Below are positions 13,601 through 25,873 of a stretch of 44,200 nucleotides of DNA, piece after piece. The DNA comes from Saccoglossus kowalevskii. Lineage: Eukaryota; Hemichordata; Enteropneusta; Harrimaniidae. The position numbers were made by a program, and so were the translations under genes. The stretch covers positions 1-44,200 of the forward strand of contig NW_003156000.1 of assembly GCF_000003605.2 (NCBI RefSeq), given 5' to 3'. Position 1 is the stretch's first letter. Every line of letters begins with the position of its first letter. The notes under the pieces were generated by a model. It was not told where the DNA came from and made no database searches. It saw nothing but the letters and a program-made list of their open reading frames with translations.

Positions 13601-14806
13601 CTTCAATAATTCAATTTAACTGCTACACACATCAAACACCTCAACATCGCCAATTTGGTTGCATTTCTCATCATCAATTACTTCAATAATTCAATTTAAC
13701 TGCTACACACATCAAACACCTCAACATCACCAATTTGGTTGCATTTCTCATCATCAATTACTTCAATAATTCAATTTAACTGCCACACACATCAAACACC
13801 TCAACATCACCAATTTGGTTGCATTTTTCATAAATTACTTCAATAATTAAATTTAACTGCCACACACATCAAACACCTCAACATCACCAATTTGGTTGCA
13901 TTTCTCATCATCAATTACTTCAATAATTCAATTTAACTGCCACACACATCAAACACCTCAACATCACCAATTTGGTTGCATTTCTCATCAATTACTTCAA
14001 TAATTCAATTTAACTGCCACACACATCAGACACCTCAACATCACCAATTTGGTTGCATTTCTCATAAATTACTTCAATAATTTAATTTAACTGCCACACA
14101 CATCAAACACCTCAACATCACCAATTTGGTTGCATTTCTCATCAATTACTTCAATAATTCCATTTAACTGCTACACACATCAAACACCTCAACATCACCA
14201 ATTTGGTTGCATTTTTCATAAATTACTTCAATAATTCAATGTAACTGCCACACACATCAAACACCTCAACATCACCAATTTGGTTGCATCTCTCATCATC
14301 AATTACTTCAATAATTCAATTTAACTGCCACACACATCAAACACCTCAACATCACCAATTTGGTTGCATTTCTCATCATCAATTACTTCAATAATTCAAT
14401 TTAACTGCCACACACATCAAACACCTCAACATCACCAATTTGGTTGCATTTCTCATCAATTATTTCAATAATTCAATTTAACTGCCACACACATCAAACA
14501 CCTCAACATCACCAATTTGGTTGCATTTCTCATGAATTACTTCAATAATTTAATTTAACTGCCACACACATCAAACACCTCAACATCACCAATTTGGTTG
14601 CATTTCTCATCAATTACTTCAATAATTCAATTTAACTGCTACACACATCAAACACCTCAACATCACCAATTTGGTTGCATTTCTCATCAATTACTTCAAT
14701 AATTCAATTTAACTGCTACACACATCAAACACCTCAACATCACCAATTTGGTTGCATTTCTCATCATCAATTACTTCAATAATTCAATTTAACTGCTACA
14801 CACATC

Positions 14807-15457
14807 AAACACCTCAACATCGCCAATTTGGTTGCATTTCTCATCATCAATTACTTCAATAATTCAATTTAACTGCTACACACATCAAACACCTCAACAT
14901 CACCAATTTGGTTGCATTTCTCATCATCAATTACTTCAATAATTCAATTTAACTGCCACACACATTAAACACCTCAACATCACCAATTTGGTTGCGTTTC
15001 TCATCAATTACTTCAATTAATCAATTTAACTGCCACACATATCAAACACCTCAACATCACCAATTTGGTTGCATTTCTCATCAATTACTTCAATAATTCA
15101 ATTTAACTGCCACACACATCAAACACCTCAACATCACCAATTTGGTTGCATTTCTCATCAATTACTTCAATAATATAATTTAACTGCCACACACATCAAA
15201 CACCTCAAAATCACCAATTTGGTTGCATTTCTCATCAATTACTTCAATAACTTAATTTAACTGCCACACACATCAAACACCTCAACATCACCAATTTGGT
15301 TGCATTTCTCATCAATTACTTCAATAATTCAATTTAACTGCCATACACATCAAACACCTCAAAATCACCAATTTGGTTGCATTTCTCATCAATTACTTCA
15401 ATAATTTAATTTAACTGCCACACACATCAAACACCTCAAAATCACCAATTTGGTTGC
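14807..15457 (+). repeat. Second copy of the block at 7040-7690
   Basis: Partner of 7040-7690 at offset 7767, with the same three rare variants in the same order. Confidence 0.75.
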
Positions 15458-16559
15458 ATTTCTCATCAATTACTTCAATAACTTAATTTAACTGCCACAC
15501 ACATCAAACACCTCAACATCACCAATTTGGTTGCATTTCTCATCAATTACTTCAATAATTCAATTTAACTGCCACACACATCAAACACCTCAACATCACC
15601 AATTTGGTTGCATTTCTCATCAATTACTTCAATAATTCAATTTAACTGCCACACACATCAAACACCTCAACATCACCAATTTGGTTGCATTTCTCATCAA
15701 TTACTTCAATAATTTAATTTAACTGCCACACACATCAAACACCTCAACATCACCAATTTGGTTGCATTTCTCATCAATTACTTCAATAACTTAATTTAAC
15801 TGCCACACACATCAAACACCTCAACATCACCAATTTGGTTGCATTTCTCATCAATTACTTCAATAATTCAATTTAACTGCCACACACATCAAACACATCA
15901 ACATCACCAATTTGGCTGCATTTCTCATCAATTACTTCAATAACTTAATTTAACTGCCACACACATCAAACACCTCAACATCACCAATTTGGTTGCATTT
16001 CTCATCAATTACTTCAATAATTCAATTTAACTGCCACACACATCAAACACCTCAAAATCACCAATTTGGCTGCATTTCTCATCAATTACTTCAATAACTT
16101 AATTTAACTGCCACACACATCAAACACCTCAACATCACCAATTTGGTTGCATTTCTCATCAATTACTTCAATAATTCAATTTAACTGCCACACACATCAA
16201 ACACCTCAACATCACCAATTTGGTTGCATTTCTCATCAATTACTTCAATAATTCAATTTAACTGCCACACACATCAAACACCTCAAAATCACCAATTTGG
16301 TTGCATTTCTCATCAATTACTTCAATAACTTAATTTAACTGCCACACACATCAAACACCTCAACATCACCAATTTGGTTGCATTTCTCATCAATTACTTC
16401 AATAATTTAATTTAACTGCCACACACATCAAACACCTCAAAATCACCAATTTGGTTGCATTTCTCATCAATTACTTCAATAACTTAATTTAACTGCCACA
16501 CACATCAAACACCTCAACATCACCAATTTGGTTGCATTTCTCATCAATTACTTCAATAA

Positions 16560-17630
16560 TTTAATTTAACTGCCACACACATCAAACACCTCAAAATCAC
16601 CAATTTGGTTGCATTTCTCATCAATTACTTCAATAACTTAATTTAACTGCCACACACATCAAACACCTCAACATCACCAATTTGGTTGCATTTCTCATCA
16701 ATTACTTCAATAATTCAATTTAACTGCCACACACATCAAACACCTCAAAATCACCAATTTGGTTGCATTTCTCATCATCAATTACTTCAATAATTCAATT
16801 TAACTGCCACACACATCAAACACCTCAACATCACCAATTTGGTTGCATTTCTCATCATCAATTACTTCAATAATTCAATTTAACTGCCACACACATTAAA
16901 CACCTCAACATCACCAATTTGGTTGCATTTCTCATCATCAATTACTTCAATAATTCAATTTAACTGCCACACACATCAAACACCTCAACATCACCAATTT
17001 GGTTGCATTTCTCATAAATTACTTCAATAATTTAATTTAACTGCCACACACATCAAACACCTCAACATCACCAATTTGGTTGCATTTCTCATCAATTACT
17101 TCAATAATTCAATTTAACTGCTACACACATCAAACACCTCAACATCACCAATTTGGTTGCATTTCTCATCAATTACTTCAATAATTCAATTTAACTGCTA
17201 CACACATCAAACACCTCAACATCACCAATTTGGTTGCATTTCTCATCAATTACTTCAATAATTCAATTTAACTGCTACACACATCAAACACCTCAACATC
17301 GCCAATTTGGTTGCATTTCTCATCATCAATTACTTCAATAATTCAATTTAACTGCTACACACATCAAACACCTCAACATCACCAATTTGGTTGCATTTCT
17401 CATCATCAATTACTTCAATAATTCAATTTAACTGCCACACACATCAAACACCTCAACATCACCAATTTGGTTGCATTTTTCATAAATTACTTCAATAATT
17501 AAATTTAACTGCCACACACATCAAACACCTCAACATCACCAATTTGGTTGCATTTCTCATCATCAATTACTTCAATAATTCAATTTAACTGCCACACACA
17601 TCAAACACCTCAACATCACCAATTTGGTTG
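16560..17630 (+). repeat. Higher-order satellite block duplicated at 33774-34844
   Basis: About 1 kb whose monomer order matches 33774-34844 at offset 17214. Examples are the CATCGCC monomer (GCC at 17301 and 34515) and the AATTAAATTT monomer (17497 and 34711). The two copies lie on opposite sides of the complete TIR element, so satellite exchange is not confined to one side of it. Confidence 0.72.
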
Positions 17631-20600
17631 CATTTCTCATCAATTACTTCAATAATTCAATTTAACTGCCACACACATCAGACACCTCAACATCACCAAT
17701 TTGGTTGCATTTCTCATAAATTACTTCAATAATTTAATTTAACTGCCACACACATCAAACACCTCAACATCACCAATTTGGTTGCATTTCTCATCAATTA
17801 CTTCAATAATTCAATTTAACTGCTACACACATCAAACACCTCAACATCACCAATTTGGTTGCATTTTTCATAAATTACTTCAATAATTCAATGTAACTGC
17901 CACACACATCAAACACCTCAACATCACCAATTTGGTTGCATTTCTCATCATCAATTACTTCAATAATTCAATTTAACTGCCACACACATCAAACACCTCA
18001 ACATCACCAATTTGGTTGCATTTCTCATCATCAATTACTTCAATAATTCAATTTAACTGCTACACACATCAAACACCTCAACATCACCAATTTGGTTGCA
18101 TTTCTCATCATCAATTACTTCAATAATTCAATTTAACTGCCACACACATTAAACACCTCAACATCACCAATTTGGTTGCATTTCTCATCAATTACTTCAA
18201 TTAATCAATTTAACTGCCACACATATCAAACACCTCAACATCACCAATTTGGTTGCATTTCTCATCAATTACTTCAATAATTCAATTTAACTGCCACACA
18301 CATCAAACACCTCAACATCACCAATTTGGTTGCATTTCTCATCAATTACTTCAATAATTCAATTTAACTGCCATACACATCAAACACCTCAACATCACCA
18401 ATTTGGTTGCATTTTTCATAAATTACTTCAATAATTCAATTTAACTGCCACACACATCAAACACCTCAACATCACCAATTTGGTTGCATTTCTCATCATC
18501 AATTACTTCAATAATTCAATTTAACTGCCACACACATCAAACACCTCAACATCACCAATTTGGTTGCATTTCTCATCATCAATTACTTCAATAATTCAAT
18601 TTAACTGCTACACACATCAAACACCTCAACATCACCAATTTGGTTGCATTTCTCATCATCAATTACTTCAATAATTCAATTTAACTGCCACACACATTAA
18701 ACACCTCAACATCACCAATTTGGTTGCATTTCTCATCAATTACTTCAATTAATCAATTTAACTGCCACACATATCAAACACCTCAACATCACCAATTTGG
18801 TTGCATTTCTCATCAATTACTTCAATAATTCAATTTAACTGCCACACACATCAAACACCTCAACATCACCAATTTGGTTGCATTTCTCATCATCAATTAC
18901 GTCAATAATTCAATTTAACTGCCACACACATCAAACACCTCAACATCACCAATTTGGTTGCATTTCTCATCAATTACTTCAATAATTTAATTTAACTGCT
19001 ACACACATCAAACACCTCAACATCACCAATTTGGTTGCATTTCTCATCAATTACTTCAATAATTCAATTTAACTGCTACACACATCAAACACCTCAAAAT
19101 CACCAATTTGGTTGCAATTCTCATCAATTACTTCAATAATTCAATTTAACTGCCACACACATCAAACACCTCAACATCACCAATTTGGTTGCATTTCTCA
19201 TCAATTACTTCAATAATTTAATTTAACTGCCACACACAACAAACACCTCAAAATCACCAATTTGGTTGCATTTCTCATCAATTACTTCAATAACTTAATT
19301 TAACTGCCACACACATCAAACACCTCAACATCACCAATTTGGTTGCATTTCTCATCAATTACTTCAATAATTCAATTTAACTGCCACACACATCAAACAC
19401 CTCAACATCACCAATTTGGTTGCATTTCTCATAAATTACTTCAATAATTTAATTTAACTGCCACACACATCAAACACCTCAACATCACCAAGTTGGTTGC
19501 ATTTCTCATCAATTACTTCAATAATTTAATTTAACTGCCACACACATCAAACACCTCAAAATCACCAATTTGGTTGCATTTCTCATCAATTACTTCAATA
19601 ATTCAATTTAACTGCTACTCATATCAAACACCTCAACATCACCAATTTGGTTGCATTTCTCATCAATTACTTCAATAATTCAATTTAACTGCTACACACA
19701 TCAAACACCTCAACATCACCAATTCTGTGTTGCATTTCTCATCAATTACTTCAATAACTTAATTTAACTGCCACACACATCAAACACCTCAACATCACCA
19801 ATTTGGTTGCATTTCTCATCAATTACTTCAATAATTCAATTTAACTGCTACACACATCAAACACCTCAACATCACCAATTTGGTTGCATTTCTCATCATC
19901 AATTACTTCAATAATTCAATTTAACTGCCACACACATCAAACACCTCAACATCACCAATTTGGTTGCATTTTTCATAAATTACTTCAATAATTAAATTTA
20001 ACTGCCACACACATCAAACACCTCAACATCACCAATTTGGTTGCATTTCTCATCATCAATTACTTCAATAATTCAATTTAACTGCCACACACATCAAACA
20101 CCTCAACATCACCAATTTGGTTGCATTTCTCATCAATTACTTCAATAATTCAATTTAACTGCCACACACATCAGACACCTCAACATCACCAATTTGGTTG
20201 CATTTCTCATCAATTACTTCAATAATTTAATTTAACTGCCACACACATCAAACACCTCAACATCACCAATTTGGTTGCATTTCTCATCAATTACTTCAAT
20301 AATTCCATTTAACTGCTACACACATCAAACACCTCAACATCACCAATTTGGTTGCATTTTTCATAAATTACTTCAATAATTCAATGTAACTGCCACACAC
20401 ATCAAACACCTCAACATCACCAATTTGGTTGCATCTCTCATCATCAATTACTTCAATAATTCAATTTAACTGCCACACACATCAAACACCTCAACATCAC
20501 CAATTTGGTTGCATTTCTCATCATCAATTACTTCAATAATTCAATTTAACTGCCACACACATCAAACACCTCAACATCACCAATTTGGTTGCATTTCTCA

Positions 20601-22577
20601 TCATCAATTACTTCAATAATTCAATTTAACTGCTACACACATCAAACACCTCAACATCACCAATTTGGTTGCATTTCTCATGAATTACTTCAATAATTTA
20701 ATTTAACTGCCACACACATCAAACACCTCAACATCACCAATTTGGTTGCATTTCTCATCAATTACTTCAATAATTCAATTTAACTGCTACACACATCAAA
20801 CACCTCAACATCACCAATTTGGTTGCATTTCTCATCAATTACTTCAATAATTCAATTTAACTGCTACACACATCAAACACCTCAACATCACCAATTTGGT
20901 TGCATTTCTCATCAATTACTTCAATAATTCAATTTAACTGCTACACATCAAACACCTCAACATCGCCAATTTGGTTGCATTTCTCATCATCAATTACTTC
21001 AATAATTCAATTTAACTGCTACACACATCAAACACCTCAACATCACCAATTTGGTTGCATTTCTCATCATCAATTACTTCAATAATTCAATTTAACTGCC
21101 ACACACATCAAACACCTCAACATCACCAATTTGGTTGCATTTTTCATAAATTACTTCAATAATTAAATTTAACTGCCACACACATCAAACACCTCAACAT
21201 CACCAATTTGGTTGCATTTCTCATCATCAATTACTTCAATAATTCAATTTAACTGCCACACACATCAAACACCTCAACATCACCAATTTGGTTGCATTTC
21301 TCATCAATTACTTCAATAATTCAATTTAACTGCCACACACATCAGACACCTCAACATCACCAATTTGGTTGCATTTCTCATAAATTACTTCAATAATTTA
21401 ATTTAACTGCCACACACATCAAACACCTCAACATCACCAATTTGGTTGCATTTCTCATCAATTACTTCAATAATTCAATTTAACTGCTACACACATCAAA
21501 CACCTCAACATCACCAATTTGGTTGCATTTTTCATAAATTACTTCAATAATTCAATGTAACTGCCACACACATCAAACACCTCAACATCACCAATTTGGT
21601 TGCATTTCTCATCATCAATTACTTCAATAATTCAATTTAACTGCCACACACATCAAACACCTCAACATCACCAATTTGGGTTGCATTTCTCATCATCAAT
21701 TACTTCAATAATTCAATTTAACTGCCACACACATCAAACACCTCAACATCACCAATTTGGTTGCATTTCTCATCATCAATTACTTCATAATTCAAATTTA
21801 ACTGCTACACACATCAAACACCTCAACATCACCAATTTGGTTGCATTTTTCATAAATTACTTCAATAATTCAATGTAACTGCCACACACATCAAACACCT
21901 CAACATCACCAATTTGGTTGCATTTCTCATCAATTACTTCAATAATTTAATTTAACTGCTACACACATCAAACACCTCAACATCACCAATTTGGTTGCAT
22001 TTCTCATCAATTACTTCAATAATTCAATTTAACTGCTACACACATCAAACACCTCAAAATCACCAATTTGGTTGCAATTCTCATCAATTACTTCAATAAT
22101 TCAATTTAACTGCCACACACATCAAACACCTCAACATCACCAATTTGGTTGCATTTCTCATCAATTACTTCAATAATTTAATTTAACTGCCACACACAAC
22201 AAACACCTCAAAATCACCAATTTGGTTGCATTTCTCATCAATTACTTCAATAACTTAATTTAACTGCCACACACATCAAACACCTCAACATCACCAATTT
22301 GGTTGCATTTCTCATCAATTACTTCAATAATTCAATTTAACTGCTACACACATCAAACACCTCAACATCACCAATTTGGTTGCATTTCTCATCAATTACT
22401 TCAATAATTCAATTTAACTGCTACACACATCAAACACCTCAACATCACCAATTTGGTTGCATTTCTCATCATCAATTACTTCAATAATTCAATTTAACTG
22501 CCACACACATCAAACACCTCAAAATCACCAATTTGGTTGCATTTCTCATCAATTACTTCAATAATTCAATTTAACTG

Positions 22578-24200
22578 CTACTCATATCAAACACCTCAAC
22601 ATCACCAATTTGGTTGCATTTCTCATCATCAATTACTTCAATGATTCAATTTAACTGCCACACACATTAAACACCTCAACATCACCAATTTGGTTGCATT
22701 TCTCATCAATTACTTCAATAATTCAATTTAACTGCCACACACATCAAACACCTCAACATCACCAATTTGATTGCATTACTCATCATCAATTACTTCAATA
22801 ATTCAATTTAACTGCCACACACATCAAACACCTCAACATCACCAATTTGGTTGCATTTCTCATCATCAATTACTTCAATAATTCAATTTAACTGCCACAC
22901 ACATCAAACACCTCAACATCACCAATTTGGTTGCATTTCTCATCATCAATTACGTCAATAATTCAATTTAACTGCCACACACATCAAACACCTCAACATC
23001 ACCAATTTGGTTGCATTTCTCATCATCAATTACGTCAATAATTCAATTTAACTGCCACACACATTAAACACCTCAACATCACCAATTTGGTTGCATTTCT
23101 CATCAATTACTTCAATAATTTAATTTAACTGCTACACACATCAAACACCTCAACATCACCAATTTGGTTGCATTTCTCATCATCAATTACTTCAATAATT
23201 CAATTTAACTGCCACACACATCAAACACCTCAAAATCACCAATTTGGTTGCATTTCTCATCAATTACTTCAATAATTTAATTTAACTGCCACACACATCA
23301 AACACCTCAACATCACCAATTTGGTTGCATTTCTCATCAATTACTTCAATAATTCAATTTAACTGCTACACACATCAAACACCTCAACATCACCAATTTG
23401 GTTGCATTTCTCATCAATTACTTCAATAATTTAATTTAACTGCTACACACATCAAACACCTCAACATCACCAATTTGGTTGCATTTCTCATCAATTACTT
23501 CAATAATTCAATTTAACTGCTACACACATCAAACACCTCAAAATCACCAATTTGGTTGCAATTCTCATCAATTACTTCAATAATTCAATTTAACTGCCAC
23601 ACACATCAAACACCTCAACATCACCAATTTGGTTGCATTTCTCATCAATTACTTCAATAATTTAATTTAACTGCCACACACAACAAACACCTCAAAATCA
23701 CCAATTTGGTTGCATTTCTCATCAATTACTTCAATAACTTAATTTAACTGCCACACACATCAAACACCTCAACATCACCAATTTGGTTGCATTTCTCATC
23801 AATTACTTCAATAATTCAATTTAACTGCCACACACATCAAACACCTCAACATCACCAATTTGGTTGCATTTCTCATCAATTACTTCAATAATTTAATTTA
23901 ACTGCCACACACATCAAACACCTCAAAATCACCAATTTGGTTGCATTTCTCATCAATTACTTCAATAACTTAATTTAACTGCTACACATATCAAACACCT
24001 CAACATCACCAATTTGGTTGTATTTCTCAACATCAATTACTTCAATAATTCAATTTAACTGCTACACACATCAAACACCTCAACATCACCAATTTGGTTG
24101 CATTTCTCATCATCAATTACTTCAATAATTCAATTTAACTGCCACACACATTAAACACCTCAACATCACCAATTTGGTTGCATTTCTCATCAATTACTTC
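22578..24200 (+). repeat. Higher-order satellite block C, left of the element
   Basis: Collinear with block D (26330-27950) on the other side of the element. The offset is 3752 at the CTACTCAT and GATTGCATTA markers and 3749 at GCAATTCTC (23558 and 27307) and TTGTATTTC (24018 and 27767), because one extra monomer is 80 bp here and 77 bp in D. The element thus sits between two direct copies of one satellite block. Confidence 0.8.
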
Positions 24201-24720
24201 AATTAATCAATTTAACTGCCACACATATCAAACACCTCAACATCACCAATTTGGTTGCATTTCTCATCAATTACTTCAATAATTCAATTTAACTGTAACA
24301 CACATCAAACACCTCAACATCACCAATTTGGTTGCATTTCTCATCAATTACTTCAATAATTTAATTTAACTGCCACACACATCAAACACCTCAAAATCAC
24401 CAATTTGGTTGCATTTCTCATCAATTACTTCAATAACTTAATTTAACTGCCACACACATCAAACACCTCAACATCACCAATTTGGTTGCATTTCTCATCA
24501 ATTACTTCAATAATTCAATTTAACTGCCACACACATCAAACACCTCAAAATCACCAATTTGGTTGCATTTCTCATCAATTACTTCAATAATTTAATTTAA
24601 CTGCCACACACATCAAACACCTCAAAATCACCAATTTGGTTGCATTTCTCATCAATTACTTCAATAACTTAATTTAACTGCCACACACATCAAACACCTC
24701 AACATCACCAATTTGGTTGC

Positions 24721-24725
24721 ATTTC
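24721..24725. repeat. Possible target-site duplication, left (ATTTC)
   Basis: ATTTC directly left of the element, repeated at 25985-25989. An ordinary monomer reads GCATTTCTCATC here, so the flanks would rejoin to an ordinary monomer if one ATTTC is removed together with 24726-25984. This leaves one unpaired extra base at each end of the inverted repeat (G at 24726, T at 25984), so the 5-base length is tentative. Confidence 0.45.
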
Positions 24726-24726
24726 G

Positions 24727-24840
24727 ATCCGTGGTACATCATGGCCATTTCACAATGTAATCTCATCCTTACAATTAATTAAATAAAAAAATAGTATATT
24801 AGTCATATTTTTTATTCTATGTTAACATAACTCTGTACTA
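24727..24840 (+). repeat. Left terminal inverted repeat
   Basis: Pairs with the reverse complement of 25874-25983. The first 23 bases differ at one position (CATCATGGCC here, CATCGTGGCC on the right). Similarity continues through matching stretches such as TTACAATTA, TAGTATATTAG and, at the inner edge, TATGTTA and TGTAC. The tract is AT-rich and includes AATAAA at 24782-24787 pointing inward; whether this works as a polyadenylation signal is unknown. Confidence 0.85.
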
Positions 24841-25169
24841 TGGTATTGGTACGGTGATATATGAATTGGGTGTCATAGGATGGTACTTGACGGCCAACCA
24901 ATCTAATCAAATATGTATTTTTCATTGTACGAGTGCAAAATAAGTTATTAGGGAATTAGAATATTAGTACAAGCTGTTTTAGACGCATGCGCAATGACCG
25001 ATCCTATCAATTCTCGTCATCTGTTTGGGGCAGTCTGGTCGATGTGAAATTGCTTCAGTCATTGTGTAACGGAATTAACTGGTGTCCGTGTGAAACCCGC
25101 TGTAAAGTAGCGGTAAAATGAATTTGTGCGTTTTTTGCGTTGCCATTTTCTGAATGATTCGGAGTAGCA
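24841..25169 (+). other. Element interior, left part: no gene seen
   Basis: Unique sequence within the element. It is AT-rich to about 24970, then becomes richer in GC and CpG from the NRF1-like motif onward. I see no ORF of note on either strand until 25170, apart from the ends of overlapping minus-strand frames that I reject. If the interior is a captured gene fragment, this would be its promoter and 5' untranslated region. Confidence 0.5.
24983..24994. promoter_or_regulatory. NRF1-like motif
   Basis: ACGCATGCGCAA matches the palindromic NRF1 site GCGCATGCGC at 9 of 10 core positions. This is a common element of CpG-rich animal promoters. It lies about 175 bases upstream of the 46-codon ORF. 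Motif match only. Confidence 0.35.
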
Positions 25170-25310
25170 ATGGAAGCCAACCATTTAATTGATAAAAATC
25201 TTGTCCAGAATATGATTTTAAACGGCCGAACTCATAGAAAAACCAGTCTCGTCTTGGAAAGAATGTTTCCGGGAAGGAGAGGTATCGAGGTGGCGTGGCG
25301 TGGTGAGTAG
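25170..25310 (+). pseudogene. 46-codon ORF, possible captured first exon
   Basis: ATG at 25170 lies in a good animal initiation context (G at -3 and G at +4) and an in-frame TGA lies upstream at 25155-25157. The frame runs 46 codons to TAG at 25308-25310. The stop overlaps GTGAGT (25303-25308), a perfect animal splice-donor sequence, so the stop may be intronic and the coding part may end after codon 44. The product would start MEANHLIDKN and includes ILNGRTHRKTSLVLERMFPG, a plausible helical, basic stretch with the feel of a small helix-turn-helix fragment. I cannot assign it to a family. The upstream NRF1-like motif and locally raised GC fit a gene 5' end picked up by the transposon, as in Pack-type TIR elements. 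It could equally be chance, since overlapping frames on the other strand are longer. Copy 1 is cut before this region, so conservation cannot be checked here. Confidence 0.3.
25303..25308 (+). promoter_or_regulatory. Candidate splice donor GTGAGT
   Basis: GTGAGT preceded by CGTG, at the end of the 46-codon ORF. It matches the animal 5' splice-site consensus from +1 to +6. A six-base match is weak alone; it gains some weight from its place directly before the in-frame stop. Confidence 0.25.
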
Positions 25311-25521
25311 ATTTCCTCCTCTGGACGCTGAGTTGGGCGTCGGTACCGAAAAGGAGGCGGTGAATATGGTGTCGAGAGACCAACATAGTAAACTAAACTT
25401 AGAAGTCGCGATACTGGTGCAGACGACTATGGTCGAACAGCCATGAAAAATAAGTGGCGGGACTTTGGTGTTGCACAAAAAAAGACACGCCCAAGGCTGG
25501 ACAACCCATCATTTTATTATT
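25311..25521 (+). other. Element interior between ORF and internal TIR-like motif
   Basis: About 210 bases of CpG-containing unique sequence with no convincing gene. Open frames exist on the minus strand in three overlapping registers (within 25075-25656) and on the plus strand at 25443-25640. None shows a recognisable domain, and their mutual overlap argues that they are chance openings in a GC-richer stretch. Confidence 0.45.
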
Positions 25522-25541
25522 GGTCACGATGTACCACGGAT
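25522..25541 (+). repeat. Internal TIR-like motif, copy 2
   Basis: Twenty bases, GGTCACGATG followed by TACCACGGAT, matching the right terminus at 25964-25983 at 19 of 20 positions in the same orientation, and the left terminus (reverse complement) at 18 of 20. The similarity does not extend outward or inward as the true TIRs do. It could be a former right end of a shorter element (24727-25541, 815 bp), an extra transposase-binding site, or the mark of a nested insertion. Confidence 0.7.
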
Positions 25542-25580
25542 AATCTCTACGTCCTTTGTAAACACCACATACTCGATGTG

Positions 25581-25597
25581 CCGCCATCCAATGGCGG
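25581..25597. promoter_or_regulatory. Short inverted repeat with YY1-like cores, copy 2
   Basis: CCGCCAT and ATGGCGG around CCA, identical to 65-81. Opposed YY1-like cores are possible; only the inverted repeat itself is certain. Confidence 0.35.
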
Positions 25598-25674
25598 GAT
25601 GAACGGCTTCCTTTGTGCACAATCAACGTCAACTTCGTGAGAGAAACACGACGCACTTACTAAGCCAGACCGCC

Positions 25675-25684
25675 TGGTGGCGCC
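25675..25684 (+). promoter_or_regulatory. CTCF-like motif, copy 2
   Basis: TGGTGGCGCC, identical to 159-168 in copy 1 including its flanks. If bound, the element would place insulator-type sites at intervals of about 25.5 kb in the satellite. Motif match only. Confidence 0.35.
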
Positions 25685-25873
25685 CTACTATTTCATCAAT
25701 AACCAAATATACTATTATCCTGTTCCCGAATTGGACATTTGTTTATTTGAATTAATTTCCAATTCTACGCCAGGTCCTTAGTAATTAATTAATTCGCCAA
25801 AAAATACTAAATTTGCTATCCCATGGAAATAATTGAAATCAAAATATTTGGCAATATATTAAGTTTTGCGTCG
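25685..25873 (+). other. Element interior, right AT-rich part: no gene seen
   Basis: AT-rich unique sequence with a short TTAATTAATTAATT run near 25780-25795 and no ORF of note. It is identical to 169-357 in copy 1. It joins the CpG-containing core to the right TIR. Confidence 0.6.

Larger units (their letters stand above)
468..24726 (+). repeat. Satellite DNA array, left segment (77/80-bp monomer)
   Basis: About 310 monomers in uninterrupted head-to-tail order, all in one orientation. A typical 77-bp monomer is 541-617 and an 80-bp one is 929-1008; the 80-bp form has an extra ATC in the CTCATCATCAATTAC stretch. The 77-bp consensus has 22 C but only 4 G on this strand, about 34% GC, no CpG, and a small palindrome ACCAATTTGGT at the monomer junction. 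Monomers fall into recurring variant classes at a few positions: GCCACAC or GCTACAC; CAACATC or CAAAATC; AATTCAATTT, AATTTAATTT, AACTTAATTT or AATTAAATTT; and CATCAATT, CATCATCAATT or CATAAATT. Order of these classes recurs over long distances, giving higher-order repeats. There is no gene or other insertion in this stretch that I can see. I do not recognise the family. A centromeric or heterochromatic role is an inference from array size and homogeneity only. Confidence 0.97.

Noticed and set aside
20900-21085. 61-codon satellite ORF
   Set aside because: Same repeat-derived peptide as elsewhere; it is kept open by a 2-base deletion in one monomer (GCTACACATC). Not a gene.
21600-21878. 92-codon satellite ORF, the longest in the array
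   Set aside because: Opened by an extra G (TTTGGGTTGC near 21678) and local indels. It is composed of satellite translated in successive frames.
468-24726. CRISPR-like array
   Set aside because: The repeated unit is contiguous with no unique spacers; monomer differences are shared variant classes. This is satellite DNA.
468-24726. Tandem repeats as internal core of a giant transposon, as in some bivalve and insect elements
   Set aside because: The TIRs face the unique core, with the satellite outside them. A giant-element reading would need inverted ends around the satellite, and the only outer pair here is the two opposite ends of neighbouring element copies.
24782-24787. Functional polyadenylation signal in the left TIR
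   Set aside because: AATAAA is expected often in such AT-rich sequence and no transcript unit ending there can be supported.
25075-25386. 103-codon minus-strand ORF in the element interior
   Set aside because: It overlaps other open frames on both strands and has no recognisable domain. The GC-richer stretch makes chance openings likely. It cannot be fully excluded as a remnant of captured sequence.
25218-25478. 86-codon minus-strand ORF
   Set aside because: Overlaps two other minus-strand frames and the plus-strand candidate; composition (many Ser and Thr) suggests a chance frame.
25443-25640. 65-codon plus-strand ORF
   Set aside because: It also reads through the internal TIR-like motif, has no recognisable domain, and has no supporting promoter or splice context.
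25399-25656. 85-codon minus-strand ORF
   Set aside because: It reads through the internal TIR-like motif and the short inverted repeat, which argues against a coding origin; no domain recognised.
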